DNA of 64,000 nucleotides, taken from assembly GCA_012514185.1 (NCBI GenBank), contig JAAZAT010000089.1, positions 1 through 64,000 on the forward strand, written 5' to 3'. Under the pieces are notes generated by a model. The model saw nothing but the letters and a program-made list of their open reading frames with translations, did no database searches and had not been told where the DNA came from. The DNA is from Spirochaetales bacterium (GTDB lineage Bacteria > Spirochaetota > Spirochaetia > Sphaerochaetales > Sphaerochaetaceae). This document shows positions 53,591 through 61,341 of this stretch, in pieces (positions within the stretch are counted from its first letter, which is position 1; every line of letters starts with the position of its first letter). A program made the translations under genes and the position numbers.

Positions 53591-53800
53591 ATGAGTTTTG
53601 AAACAGATATTTCCAGAATCGAGGAGATCGCCCAGAAACTCAACGCCTCCGATACATCCCTTGAAGAGAGCATCGCTCTGTTCGAGGAGGGAATGCGCCT
53701 GGCAAAGGCTTTGGAAAAAGCACTGGCCGAGGCGAAGCGCAGCGTAGAGATTGTATTGGGCGACGACCCCCGGGAAGCTGAAATAACCGTCCTGCAATAG
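53591..53800 (+). CDS. xseB: Exodeoxyribonuclease VII small subunit
   Basis: A 69-residue helical-hairpin protein. ISRIEEIAQKLNASDTSLEE, then SIALFEEGMRLAKALEKALAEA match the family throughout. It binds the coiled-coil region of XseA in several copies. It lies between xseA and purU. Confidence 0.94.
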   Translation: MSFETDISRIEEIAQKLNASDTSLEESIALFEEGMRLAKALEKALAEAKRSVEIVLGDDPREAEITVLQ

Positions 53801-53811
53801 AGGCACCAGCA

Positions 53812-54684
53812 ATGACAGACAACCAGAAGAAGATCATCTTCCTCATCCAATGTGAGGATCGCAAGGGCATACTCAGCGCCACCTCGACGTGGTTTTTCCA
53901 GCGCAGCTACAATATCGTGCACTGCCAACAGCACACCGACAATATTGAAGGCCGCTACTTCATGCGCATCGAACTCGACATGCGCGATCTCAAGACCACC
54001 CGAAAGGAGCTTGAAGAGGACTTCGGACGGTTTGCCAAGGAGTACAACCTGACGTGGGAATGCCACTACAGCGACTACAAGGCCCGGGTCGCCATCATGG
54101 TCAGCAAGACCAGCCACTGCCTGTACGACCTGATCGCCCGCAAGAACGAGGGCGACCTGAAGTGCGATATTTCTCTGATCATCAGCAATCATCCCGACTT
54201 GGAAATAATCGCCAACCAATTCAGGATTCCTTTCTACTATCTGCCGGTCACAGCAGAGACCAAGGCCGAACAGGAAGCGAAAGTAATGACCCTTCTGAAG
54301 CGTTTTGACATCGACTTGGTAGTCCTTGCCCGGTATATGCAAATCCTCAGCCCGAATTTCACCAGCCAGTGGCACGCAAAAATCATCAACATACACCATG
54401 GATTCCTTCCCGCCTTCCAAGGCGCAAACCCGTATCGGCAGGCATATGAGCGCGGGGTGAAGATGATCGGGGCGACAGCCCACTATGCAAGCGAGGAACT
54501 CGACCAGGGGCCGATCATCGACCAAGATGTCGTGCGGGTGAACCACGAACTCAGCCCCAACGGCCTGAGGGATGTGGGAAAAGACGTCGAGCGCAGGGTC
54601 CTGGCCAAGGCGGTGCAGGCTCATCTTGAGAGCAGGATCATCCTGTTCAAGAACCGCACCATCGTATTCGATGTAGAGAGATAA
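53812..54684 (+). CDS. purU: Formyltetrahydrofolate deformylase
   Basis: A 290-residue enzyme that hydrolyses 10-formyl-tetrahydrofolate to formate and tetrahydrofolate. An N-terminal ACT domain (about 1-85) begins IIFLIQCEDRKGILSATS. The formyltransferase-type catalytic domain contains ISNHPDLEIIANQF, LARYMQILSP, INIHHGFLPAFQGANPY and GATAHYASEELDQGPIIDQD, with the usual asparagine-replacing region of PurU and conserved histidine and aspartate. The gene ends the xse unit and is followed by a strong palindrome. Confidence 0.95.
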   Translation: MTDNQKKIIFLIQCEDRKGILSATSTWFFQRSYNIVHCQQHTDNIEGRYFMRIELDMRDLKTTRKELEEDFGRFAKEYNLTWECHYSDYKARVAIMVSKTSHCLYDLIARKNEGDLKCDISLIISNHPDLEIIANQFRIPFYYLPVTAETKAEQEAKVMTLLKRFDIDLVVLARYMQILSPNFTSQWHAKIINIHHGFLPAFQGANPYRQAYERGVKMIGATAHYASEELDQGPIIDQDVVRVNHELSPNGLRDVGKDVERRVLAKAVQAHLESRIILFKNRTIVFDVER

Positions 54685-54692
54685 CACACCAA

Positions 54693-54712
54693 AGGGGGCC
54701 GATCGGCCCCCT
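54693..54712. terminator. Bidirectional hairpin between purU and amt
   Basis: A perfect 20-bp palindrome, AGGGGGCCGATCGGCCCCCT, lies between the convergent purU and amt genes. T-rich sequence follows more weakly on the plus strand. Confidence 0.65.
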
Positions 54713-54744
54713 CTTCATGTGCTGTTCATCATTTTTTTATTCAA

Positions 54745-56433
54745 TTATTCTGGAACAATCTCATCCTGCAGGGCGTCGTAGCCTTCCTCGCCGGTACGGA
54801 CCTTTACCACATTATCCACCGTATACACAAAGATTTTCCCATCGCCGATATGGCCGGTATAGAGGGCCTTCTTGGCAGCCTCGATGACCGCCCTTACCGG
54901 CACCTTGCTGACGACCGTCTCAAGCTGCATCTTTGGCAGCAGTGTCGGAGAAACGGGCACGCCGCGATAGTACTCCTTCTGCCCTTTTTGCATGCCGCAA
55001 CCCATCACCTGGGTAACCGTCATGCCCATCACTCCGATTGCGTTCAAGGCTTCCTTCAGCTCATTGAATTTACTCTGCCTGCTGACGATGACCACCTTGG
55101 TCATCACAGCCTCGCGGCTGGGTTTCTGTACAGGAGGAACCTCTGTTACAGGAATTGCACTTTCCTCTGTAACAAGGGTCCCAAGCACCGATGGGACGGC
55201 CGGCATGAAGTCTGCATAACTTGAACAGAGCCCGTGTTCCTTCAGATCCAAGCCGGCTATCTCTTCGGCGCGGGAGACTCGCAAGCCGACTGTCTTTTCA
55301 AGAAGCTTGAATAAAAAGACCATGGCAAGCGAGACCCACAGCATCACCGCCCCTACTCCCAGCGTCTGGATGCCCAGCAATCCAAATCCATTGCCGTATA
55401 CCACTCCCCCGTCGACTGCAAACACTCCCACCAGGAGGGTTCCCAAGGCCCCGCAGACTCCGTGCACGGAAATGGCGCCGACCGGGTCGTCGATATGGGC
55501 AACCTTCTCAAAAAATTCGACTGCAAAGACGATGACAATGCCGCTTATTATGCCGATGGCTGCCGCTCCGAAGGGGGAGACTGCGTCGCAGCCCGCGGTA
55601 ATCCCGACCAGACCGGCCAATGCCCCGTTGAGGGTCATGGAGACATCAGGTTTCTTGTATCGTATCCATGTCACTATCATGGTTGCCGTTGCTGCCAAAG
55701 CCGCAGCCAGGTTGGTGTTGAAGAAAATCGAGGAAGCTGCAATCTGGCTCTCATCACTGGCAAGGCTGAGCGTTGAGCCGCCATTGAAACCAAACCAGCA
55801 GAACCAAAGGATGAAGACTCCCAATGCTCCAAGGGTGAGGCTGTGGCCGGGAATCGCCTGCGCTCTCTTCTGGCTGTCGTACTTGCCGATTCTCGGTCCG
55901 ATGATCGTCGCCCCCCAAAATGCTGCAACTCCTCCGACCATGTGAACTGCAGTCGAGCCGGCAAAATCATGAAAGCCCAAGTTTGCAAGCCAACCACCTC
56001 CCCAGATCCAGTGGCCGCTGACCGGATAAACCAGGGCGCTGATGACTACAGAGTAAAGACAGTAGGAGATGAACTTGGTTCGCTCGGCCATCGCACCGCT
56101 GACTATGGTTGCCGAAGTTGCACAGAATACCGTCTGAAACATGATGAAAGCATAGGAGGGAATAGCGGAGCCGTAGTCACGCAGAATGAAAAAATCGGGC
56201 ACTCCTATGAACGGGAGTGCTGGTTTTCCGCCGGAAAGCCCGAACATGAGGCCGAAACCCAGTATCCAGAATGCAGCACTGCCGAGGCAGAAATCCATCA
56301 AGTTTTTCATAATGATGTTGCCGGCATTCTTTGCCCGGGTGAAACCGGTCTCCACCATTGCAAACCCTGCCTGCATGAAAAACACCAGCACCGTCCCCAA
56401 CAAGACCCAAAGCGTGTCCACTGATACGTACAT
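54745..56433 (-). CDS. amt: Ammonium channel fused to a PII (GlnB/GlnK) domain
   Basis: A 562-residue fusion. Residues 1-about 400 are an Amt channel with eleven helices: ETGFTRAKNAGNIIMKNL, SGAMAERTKF, DFAGSTAVHMVGG with the conserved aspartate and first pore histidine, and DDPVGAISVHGVCGALGT with the second. A linker leads to a PII domain from about 450: TKVVIVSRQSKFNELKEALN, VMGCGMQKGQKEYYRGV, GDGKIFVYTVDNVVKVRTGE, including the ATP-binding residues. The usual uridylylated tyrosine of the T-loop (Tyr51) is replaced by valine, while Gln39 is kept. The PII domain may plug the pore directly. Confidence 0.94.
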   Translation of the reverse strand: MYVSVDTLWVLLGTVLVFFMQAGFAMVETGFTRAKNAGNIIMKNLMDFCLGSAAFWILGFGLMFGLSGGKPALPFIGVPDFFILRDYGSAIPSYAFIMFQTVFCATSATIVSGAMAERTKFISYCLYSVVISALVYPVSGHWIWGGGWLANLGFHDFAGSTAVHMVGGVAAFWGATIIGPRIGKYDSQKRAQAIPGHSLTLGALGVFILWFCWFGFNGGSTLSLASDESQIAASSIFFNTNLAAALAATATMIVTWIRYKKPDVSMTLNGALAGLVGITAGCDAVSPFGAAAIGIISGIVIVFAVEFFEKVAHIDDPVGAISVHGVCGALGTLLVGVFAVDGGVVYGNGFGLLGIQTLGVGAVMLWVSLAMVFLFKLLEKTVGLRVSRAEEIAGLDLKEHGLCSSYADFMPAVPSVLGTLVTEESAIPVTEVPPVQKPSREAVMTKVVIVSRQSKFNELKEALNAIGVMGMTVTQVMGCGMQKGQKEYYRGVPVSPTLLPKMQLETVVSKVPVRAVIEAAKKALYTGHIGDGKIFVYTVDNVVKVRTGEEGYDALQDEIVPE

Positions 56434-56454
56434 ACGTTCCCCCTACAAGAAAAG

Positions 56455-56588
56455 AGGTGTGCAGTGATAATCACCGCACACCTTTGTACGAAGCCCAACG
56501 GGCTTGAAAAGACTGAGGGCGATGCGGATTGCTCCACATCGCCCTTGACGTTTGCCTTGTTGTACCAGAGCGATGCACTCCGTGTCAA
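56455..56588 (-). promoter_or_regulatory. Promoter and hairpin-rich leader of the amt gene
   Basis: Minus-strand TTGACA (56588-56583), 18 bases and TACAAC (56564-56559) predict a start near 56552 and a leader of about 120 bases. Three hairpins follow in order: GGGCGATG/CATCGCCC (56517-56544), AAGCCC/GGGCTT (56491-56505) and the long AGGTGTGC/GCACACCT stem (56455-56483, one mismatch), which is followed by CTTTTCTT. The last is terminator-like and lies about 20 bases before the ATG. Confidence 0.55.
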
Positions 56589-56594
56589 TCGCCT

Positions 56595-57704
56595 TTACAG
56601 AGAAAGATTCAAACAGGTAAGCCTGGGATGGACGAACACCCCGTCCTTGCGGACCAAGGTCCCGTCAAAATACATCTCTCCCCCGCCATACTCCGGCCGC
56701 TGGATCTGCACCAGATCCCAGTGGACTGCACTGCGGTTGGTGTTGTCGCAATCCTCATAGGCATTGCCGGGAGTAAAATGGATCGATCCGAAAATCTTTT
56801 CGTCGAACAACGTATTGTCCATCGGCTTGAGGATGCCGGGATTGCATCCCAAGGCAAATTCACCGATGTAGCGGGCGCCCTCATCAATGTCGAGAACGGC
56901 ATTCAGCAGTGCATCGTCATCGGCATGTGCCTCAATGATCCTGCCGTCCTTGAAGGTAAAGCTAACGTCCTTGAAACAATGGCCGTGGTAGGTGCTTTCG
57001 GTGTTGTAGGTGATGGTTCCGTTGACCGAGTCCCTGACCGGGCATGAGTAAATCTCCCCATCGGGAATATTCATTCTCCCTGCACAGGGAATCCAGGGCA
57101 TGTTCTTGACCGAAAAGGTGATGTCGGTGTTCCTTGCCTTGATATGAACCTGGTCGACGGTATCCAGAAAGGTCTTTGCTTCTGCCATCGCTTGAGCCAT
57201 GGCAGAGTAATCAACTTGGGTGCAGACCGTATAGAAAAACTCCTCGAACTCAACTGTACCCATTCCCGCCTGCATCGCCATGACTTCGGTGGGATAGCGA
57301 AGCACCACCCACTTGGTATGCGGCAGGCGGGTCTTCATGTGCACCGGGGTGTTGTAGTAGGCGCTTGCCAAGTTTGCTTTCTCGCCGATGGTTGCAAGCT
57401 CGCGCACGTTCGCGATGCCCCGAATGCCGATGAAGGCATCCATCTGCTTCATGCGGTAGGTGTCGACGTCGGCCCACTTTGCAAGCGACTCTTGGGTGGC
57501 ATGCTCACACATCGCCCGCTCAAGACGTTGGTTCCAGAGGTTTACCACCGGATACCCACCGGCTTCATACACTGCCTTGATCAAGGCTTCCGTCATGGTG
57601 GTGGGAATATCCACTGCATTGATGAGGCACGATTCACCTTTCTGAAGCTGTACCGAATATGTGACGAGAAGTTCTGCCAACTTCTGTTCTCTTGGATCTG
57701 CCAT
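56595..57704 (-). CDS. M29-family aminopeptidase (AmpS/thermophilic aminopeptidase type)
   Basis: A 369-residue metallo-aminopeptidase. The glutamate/histidine ligands lie in GTVEFEEFFY, RYIGEFALGCNP, SIHFTPGNAYEDC and SAVHWDLV; YHGHCFKDVSF and MNIPDGEIYSCPV also match the M29 family. It is expected to cut N-terminal residues from peptides in the cytoplasm with two metal ions. GAGGAG precedes the ATG. The rluA-type gene ends 11 bases upstream, so the two are likely one unit. Confidence 0.92.
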   Translation of the reverse strand: MADPREQKLAELLVTYSVQLQKGESCLINAVDIPTTMTEALIKAVYEAGGYPVVNLWNQRLERAMCEHATQESLAKWADVDTYRMKQMDAFIGIRGIANVRELATIGEKANLASAYYNTPVHMKTRLPHTKWVVLRYPTEVMAMQAGMGTVEFEEFFYTVCTQVDYSAMAQAMAEAKTFLDTVDQVHIKARNTDITFSVKNMPWIPCAGRMNIPDGEIYSCPVRDSVNGTITYNTESTYHGHCFKDVSFTFKDGRIIEAHADDDALLNAVLDIDEGARYIGEFALGCNPGILKPMDNTLFDEKIFGSIHFTPGNAYEDCDNTNRSAVHWDLVQIQRPEYGGGEMYFDGTLVRKDGVFVHPRLTCLNLSL

Positions 57705-57715
57705 GTTTGCTCCTC

Positions 57716-58453
57716 TTATGTATCTATTCGTATTTCCATGGGTTGCGAAGTTATCGGATGGGGAAACTCAACTGCTACAGAGCGCAGGGCAAGGCTCTTT
57801 TGCTCCATTCCGTTGTACACCCCGTCCCCGTCGATCGGATGGCCGCTCCACGCCATATGCACCCTGACCTGATGGCGAAACCCGGAGGTCAGCCGGCAGG
57901 TGAAGGTTGAAACATCACCCTCTTGTCCCGTATACCAGATCTTGGTCAGGTAAAAAGTCCCTGTAGATTTCTCAAGCAGATGCTTGGGACTGTCCGGGAG
58001 CACCGGCCTGACCTGCCTGCGGTTATCGCCGTAATGGCGGAACAGGCTTCCCACCGTCACCTCCCGTCCACCGCACGCAACCGGATCCTCATAGGGAAAC
58101 GGCGGAAAACCAACAGGCAATTCGTCCGTTCGCTGTGAACTGCGGCACCGGTACTCTTTAACGAAGAGTTCGGCCTTGCTGATCGCCTGCAGTGCATTAT
58201 ACGCTTCCTTGGTTCTGGCGATTACCACCAAGCCGCTTGTGGGGGTGTCGAGGCGGTGAAGCACCCCGCCCTCCCAGGCATTCTTGCCCTCCACCGAGAG
58301 CACCTCGGGAAAGGAGTGGGCAACCAAGCCCAGCAGGGTTGGTTTATCAGATGGATCATCCTTGAGGGGAACGGTAGGCAACAGCCCGGGTTTATCCACG
58401 ACCAGAAGAAACGGGTCTTCATACACGAGTGCAAGCGCTGGAACAGTATTCAT
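57716..58453 (-). CDS. RluA-family pseudouridine synthase
   Basis: A 245-residue RNA pseudouridine synthase. The signature LHRLDTPTSGLVVIART holds the catalytic aspartate; FLLVVDKPGLLPTVP and FRHQVRVHMAWSGHPIDGD are also diagnostic. There is no S4 domain, as in RluA and RluC-short types such as the YqcB/RsuA-like branch. The target RNA is unknown. The -10-like TATATT (58467-58462, minus) is 8 bases from the ATG with no ribosome-binding site, so it may also be leaderless. Confidence 0.92.
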   Translation of the reverse strand: MNTVPALALVYEDPFLLVVDKPGLLPTVPLKDDPSDKPTLLGLVAHSFPEVLSVEGKNAWEGGVLHRLDTPTSGLVVIARTKEAYNALQAISKAELFVKEYRCRSSQRTDELPVGFPPFPYEDPVACGGREVTVGSLFRHYGDNRRQVRPVLPDSPKHLLEKSTGTFYLTKIWYTGQEGDVSTFTCRLTSGFRHQVRVHMAWSGHPIDGDGVYNGMEQKSLALRSVAVEFPHPITSQPMEIRIDT

Positions 58454-58523
58454 ACATATTCAATATACCAAAGAAATCCTGTTTTGGCAGTAGGAAAACA
58501 TGAAACTGACAGCCAACCTTTCT

Positions 58524-58551
58524 TTGCACACATGCAAAGCTGTTGTATACT
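58524..58551 (+). promoter_or_regulatory. Leaderless-type promoter of the CBS-ATPase gene
   Basis: TTGCAC (58524-58529), 16 bases and TATACT (58546-58551). The ATG follows six bases later without a Shine-Dalgarno sequence. Confidence 0.55.
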
Positions 58552-58557
58552 CAACCT

Positions 58558-59484
58558 ATGCAAGAGATACCCATCAATACCATTACCTCGCCGAATGTGA
58601 TTCTTGAATTGATTTATCGACTGAAGGTGAAGGATGTCATGACCACCGATCTGGTTACCGCCGGCAAGGAAACCACGCTCAGGCAGATCCAATACATCAT
58701 GCGTGAAAAACAGGTGACCGGTCTTCCCATAGTGGTCGGCAAGCGCTTGATAGGGATTGTAAGCATGGATGACATCATCCAAGCTCTCGATAAGGGCTAC
58801 ATCGAGGAGAAAGCGCAGGACCACATGACGCGAAACCTCATCGTCCTCGAGGATGACATGCCGATTTCGTTTGCAATAAGCTACTTCGACCGCTTCAGCT
58901 ATCACCGGTTCCCGGTGCTCAACAAGCACAAGGAATTGGTTGGGATGATAACCAGCCGTGATATCACCAGTACCCTGCTGGTGGAGATCAACCGGGAGAT
59001 CGAGGAGCTGGAGAAACGTACCCGCACCACAAGCCTCAGCGAGGAGATGAGCGGGGAGATCCACACCTACACCATTATGAAGAATGATTTCGAGAATGCA
59101 GGATATGCCAGCACGGAAATCAAGAAACGACTCAAGAGTGCAGGGATTGCACCCCATATCATCCGCAGGGCTGCCATTGCCAGTTACGAGTTGGAGATGA
59201 ACCTGGTGGTTCATTCTGATGGAGGGGAGTTGATCGCCGAGTACTCGCCGCAGACGATGCAGATTACGGCAAGAGACAGCGGTCCGGGCATCAGCGATGT
59301 GGAGGCGGCATTGACTCCTGGTTGGTCGACTGCCAGTGAATGGATCCGTTCCCTTGGATTCGGAGCCGGCATGGGACTGCCCAACGTCAGGTCGGTGGCT
59401 GATGACTTTACCATTGAGAGCAATAGAAACGGAACTACCGTGGTATGCACGATCGAGTTGCATCCGAAACAAGAGGAGAGATAG
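58558..59484 (+). CDS. CBS-domain protein with histidine-kinase-like ATPase (anti-sigma-type) domain
   Basis: A 308-residue signalling protein. Two CBS units (about residues 15-75 and 80-140: KVKDVMTTDLVTAGKETTLR, VGKRLIGIVSMDDIIQAL, LVGMITSRDITSTLL) sense an adenine-type ligand. Then follows a GHKL ATPase domain like RsbW (residues 175-305): IASYELEMNLVVHSDGG as N-box, ARDSGPGISD and LGFGAGMGLPNVRSVAD as G-boxes. It begins a three-gene unit with a DRTGG and a PHP protein; the same trio is known near [FeFe]-hydrogenase genes in anaerobes, but no hydrogenase is in this window. Confidence 0.9.
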   Translation: MQEIPINTITSPNVILELIYRLKVKDVMTTDLVTAGKETTLRQIQYIMREKQVTGLPIVVGKRLIGIVSMDDIIQALDKGYIEEKAQDHMTRNLIVLEDDMPISFAISYFDRFSYHRFPVLNKHKELVGMITSRDITSTLLVEINREIEELEKRTRTTSLSEEMSGEIHTYTIMKNDFENAGYASTEIKKRLKSAGIAPHIIRRAAIASYELEMNLVVHSDGGELIAEYSPQTMQITARDSGPGISDVEAALTPGWSTASEWIRSLGFGAGMGLPNVRSVADDFTIESNRNGTTVVCTIELHPKQEER

Positions 59485-59485
59485 G

Positions 59486-59836
59486 ATGGTTGTTCAGGAT
59501 TTGGCGCAATTGGAAGGGTTCACCACCCAATGCATGGGAAACGGTTCACAGCAGATACAGGATGCCTACACCGGCGACCTGCTCAGCGATGTGATGGGAA
59601 ACGCCCCCGCAGAGAGTGTCCTGATTACAATCCAGGCTCACAAGAACACCGTCGCCGTTGCCTCTCTTGCAGGTATCCGAGCCTTGGTGATCTGTAACAA
59701 CCGCAGCATTCCTTCCGATATGCTGCAAGCCGCCGAAGATGAGGAAATTGCGATTTTCACCACTGCTGAAACGCAGTTCGAGGCAAGCTGTCGCATTGCA
59801 GCAGCCTTGGGAAGGATCAATGCAGGTAAAGCTTGA
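59486..59836 (+). CDS. DRTGG-domain protein
   Basis: A 116-residue protein resembling stand-alone DRTGG domains. It ends about 17 bases into the PHP gene. AGGAG precedes the ATG at 59486. NAPAESVLITIQAHKNTVAVA is the recognisable part, close to the DRTGG consensus that includes a G-A-A/D...L-I-T pattern. Its role is probably regulatory ligand binding. Confidence 0.8.
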   Translation: MVVQDLAQLEGFTTQCMGNGSQQIQDAYTGDLLSDVMGNAPAESVLITIQAHKNTVAVASLAGIRALVICNNRSIPSDMLQAAEDEEIAIFTTAETQFEASCRIAAALGRINAGKA

Positions 59837-60530
59837 CCTCCATAATCACAGCTGCCTCTCACCGTGCGCAAACGATGACTTCACCCCTGCCCTGCTGGCC
59901 GTCGAAGCTATGGAACAGGGCATTCAGATTCTTGCCCTGACCGACCACAACAGCAGCCGCAACCTGGTTGCTTTCGACGAGGCCTGCCGGCTGTGCGGCA
60001 TCCTTCCTTTATTCGGTCTGGAAGTCTCCACCGTCGAGGAAGTACATGTGCTTACGCTCTTCTCCCATCTCAAGGACGCCCTAGAGTTCGGTACCTTCAT
60101 TGAGTTCCTGCTCCCTGATACGAAGAACCGTACCGACCTGTTCGGCAACCAACTGGTGGTCGATATCGAGGGCGAAGTGATTGAGACGGTGGACAAGCTT
60201 TTGGTCGGTTCCACCTCCCTCGCGTTCAGCGACGTGGTGGAGGAGGCGCTCAGCAGGGACGCCCTGGTAATCCCGGCCCATATCGACCGCTTTGCCAACA
60301 GCGTGCTTGCCAACCTGGGGTTTCTTCCCGACCTGCCTTATTCAGCCTTGGAGGCCATTCACCTTCCGGTTCAAGCCGACACGCACAACCTGGCTATTCT
60401 TACTGGTTCGGACGCCCATTCCCTTGAGCAGGTGGGAAGAAGAAGCTGTTATCTCGATATGGAACAGATCAGCTATGAGGCGTTGAAGAAGAGCCTGGCA
60501 AACCCTTCGGCCGTCAGCTACCGCCAATGA
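59820..60530 (+). CDS. PHP-domain phosphoesterase
   Basis: A 236-residue metal-dependent phosphoesterase. Metal-binding motifs are DLHNHSCLSPC, ALTDHNSSRNL, GLEVSTVEEVHVL, PAHIDRFANS and LTGSDAHSL. This is the PHP arrangement of short bacterial nucleotide phosphatases, with a C-terminal helix. The gene overlaps the DRTGG gene and ends the trio. The substrate is unknown. Confidence 0.88.
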   Translation: MQVKLDLHNHSCLSPCANDDFTPALLAVEAMEQGIQILALTDHNSSRNLVAFDEACRLCGILPLFGLEVSTVEEVHVLTLFSHLKDALEFGTFIEFLLPDTKNRTDLFGNQLVVDIEGEVIETVDKLLVGSTSLAFSDVVEEALSRDALVIPAHIDRFANSVLANLGFLPDLPYSALEAIHLPVQADTHNLAILTGSDAHSLEQVGRRSCYLDMEQISYEALKKSLANPSAVSYRQ

Positions 60531-60537
60531 CAAAACA

Positions 60538-60555
60538 GGCTGCCTTGCGGCAGCC
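60538..60555. terminator. Hairpin between the PHP and BI-1 genes
   Basis: GGCTGCC-TTGC-GGCAGCC is a perfect seven-pair stem. On the minus strand it is followed by TGTTTTGTC; on the plus strand by weaker T-rich sequence. It could end both convergent genes. Confidence 0.6.
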
Positions 60556-60577
60556 GATTCTCGTAATTTTCAAGCGA

Positions 60578-61288
60578 TCAGCGGTTGTTCGAACGACCGA
60601 AAATCCTCAAGAGAAAGAGGAAGAGGTTCAAAAAGTCGAGATACAGCGAGAGAGCGCCGATGATGCTCAGCTTGGTGAACGTCTCTTCGTCGATGTTCGA
60701 TCCATACTGCTCGTTCATCCTGATGATCTTCTGGGTATCCCATGCGGTGAGCCCAAGGAAGATTCCGACGCCGATGAAGCTGATCAGGTACTCCAAGCCG
60801 GATGAACGGAAAAACATGTTGATCAGTGAGGCGATGATCAGGCCCCAGAGTCCCATGACCAAATAGGAGCCGAACCTGTTCAGGTCGCGCTTTGTGGTCA
60901 TGGCATAGATGCTCATGCCGCCGAACATGAGGGCGGTGGTAAAGAAAGTCTTGTAAATCACGACTCCGGCATAGACGGCGAATATGGTGCTGAGCATGAT
61001 GCCGTTCAGGGCGGAGTATGCCAGGAACGCTCCGATTGCACTTGCCTGGCTCATCCTGTCCAGTCGGGCTGAAAGGTAGAAGACAAGGGCGAACTGACCG
61101 ACGACAATCAAGAGAAAGCCCATGGTATTGCCGACCAGAGCACGAAGCAGCGAGGGATTGCTGGCCACAAAAAAGGCGATCAAGGCGGTAAGGCCCAAGC
61201 CTGCGGTCATCCACAGGTATACATTCTTCAATATGGTTCGCTCGCGTGCTGCGACGTTCTGGAATATTGATGTGTTTCGTTCTGACAT
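60578..61288 (-). CDS. BI-1/YbhL-family inner membrane protein
   Basis: A 236-residue membrane protein with seven helices. The family signature is seen in LMFGGMSIYAMTTKRDLNRFGSYL-like central sequence and in the C-terminal GLTAWDTQKIIRMNEQYG followed by LSLYLDFLNLFLFLLRIFG. Members (YccA, YbhL, BsYetJ) are pH-sensitive cation (calcium) leak channels or protease modulators. AGGAGG is eight bases before the ATG. Confidence 0.94.
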   Translation of the reverse strand: MSERNTSIFQNVAARERTILKNVYLWMTAGLGLTALIAFFVASNPSLLRALVGNTMGFLLIVVGQFALVFYLSARLDRMSQASAIGAFLAYSALNGIMLSTIFAVYAGVVIYKTFFTTALMFGGMSIYAMTTKRDLNRFGSYLVMGLWGLIIASLINMFFRSSGLEYLISFIGVGIFLGLTAWDTQKIIRMNEQYGSNIDEETFTKLSIIGALSLYLDFLNLFLFLLRIFGRSNNR

Positions 61289-61341
61289 AGTGCTAGCCTC
61301 CTGTGCTATCCCTTATAATGTCGCAATAAATTGAACAAACG

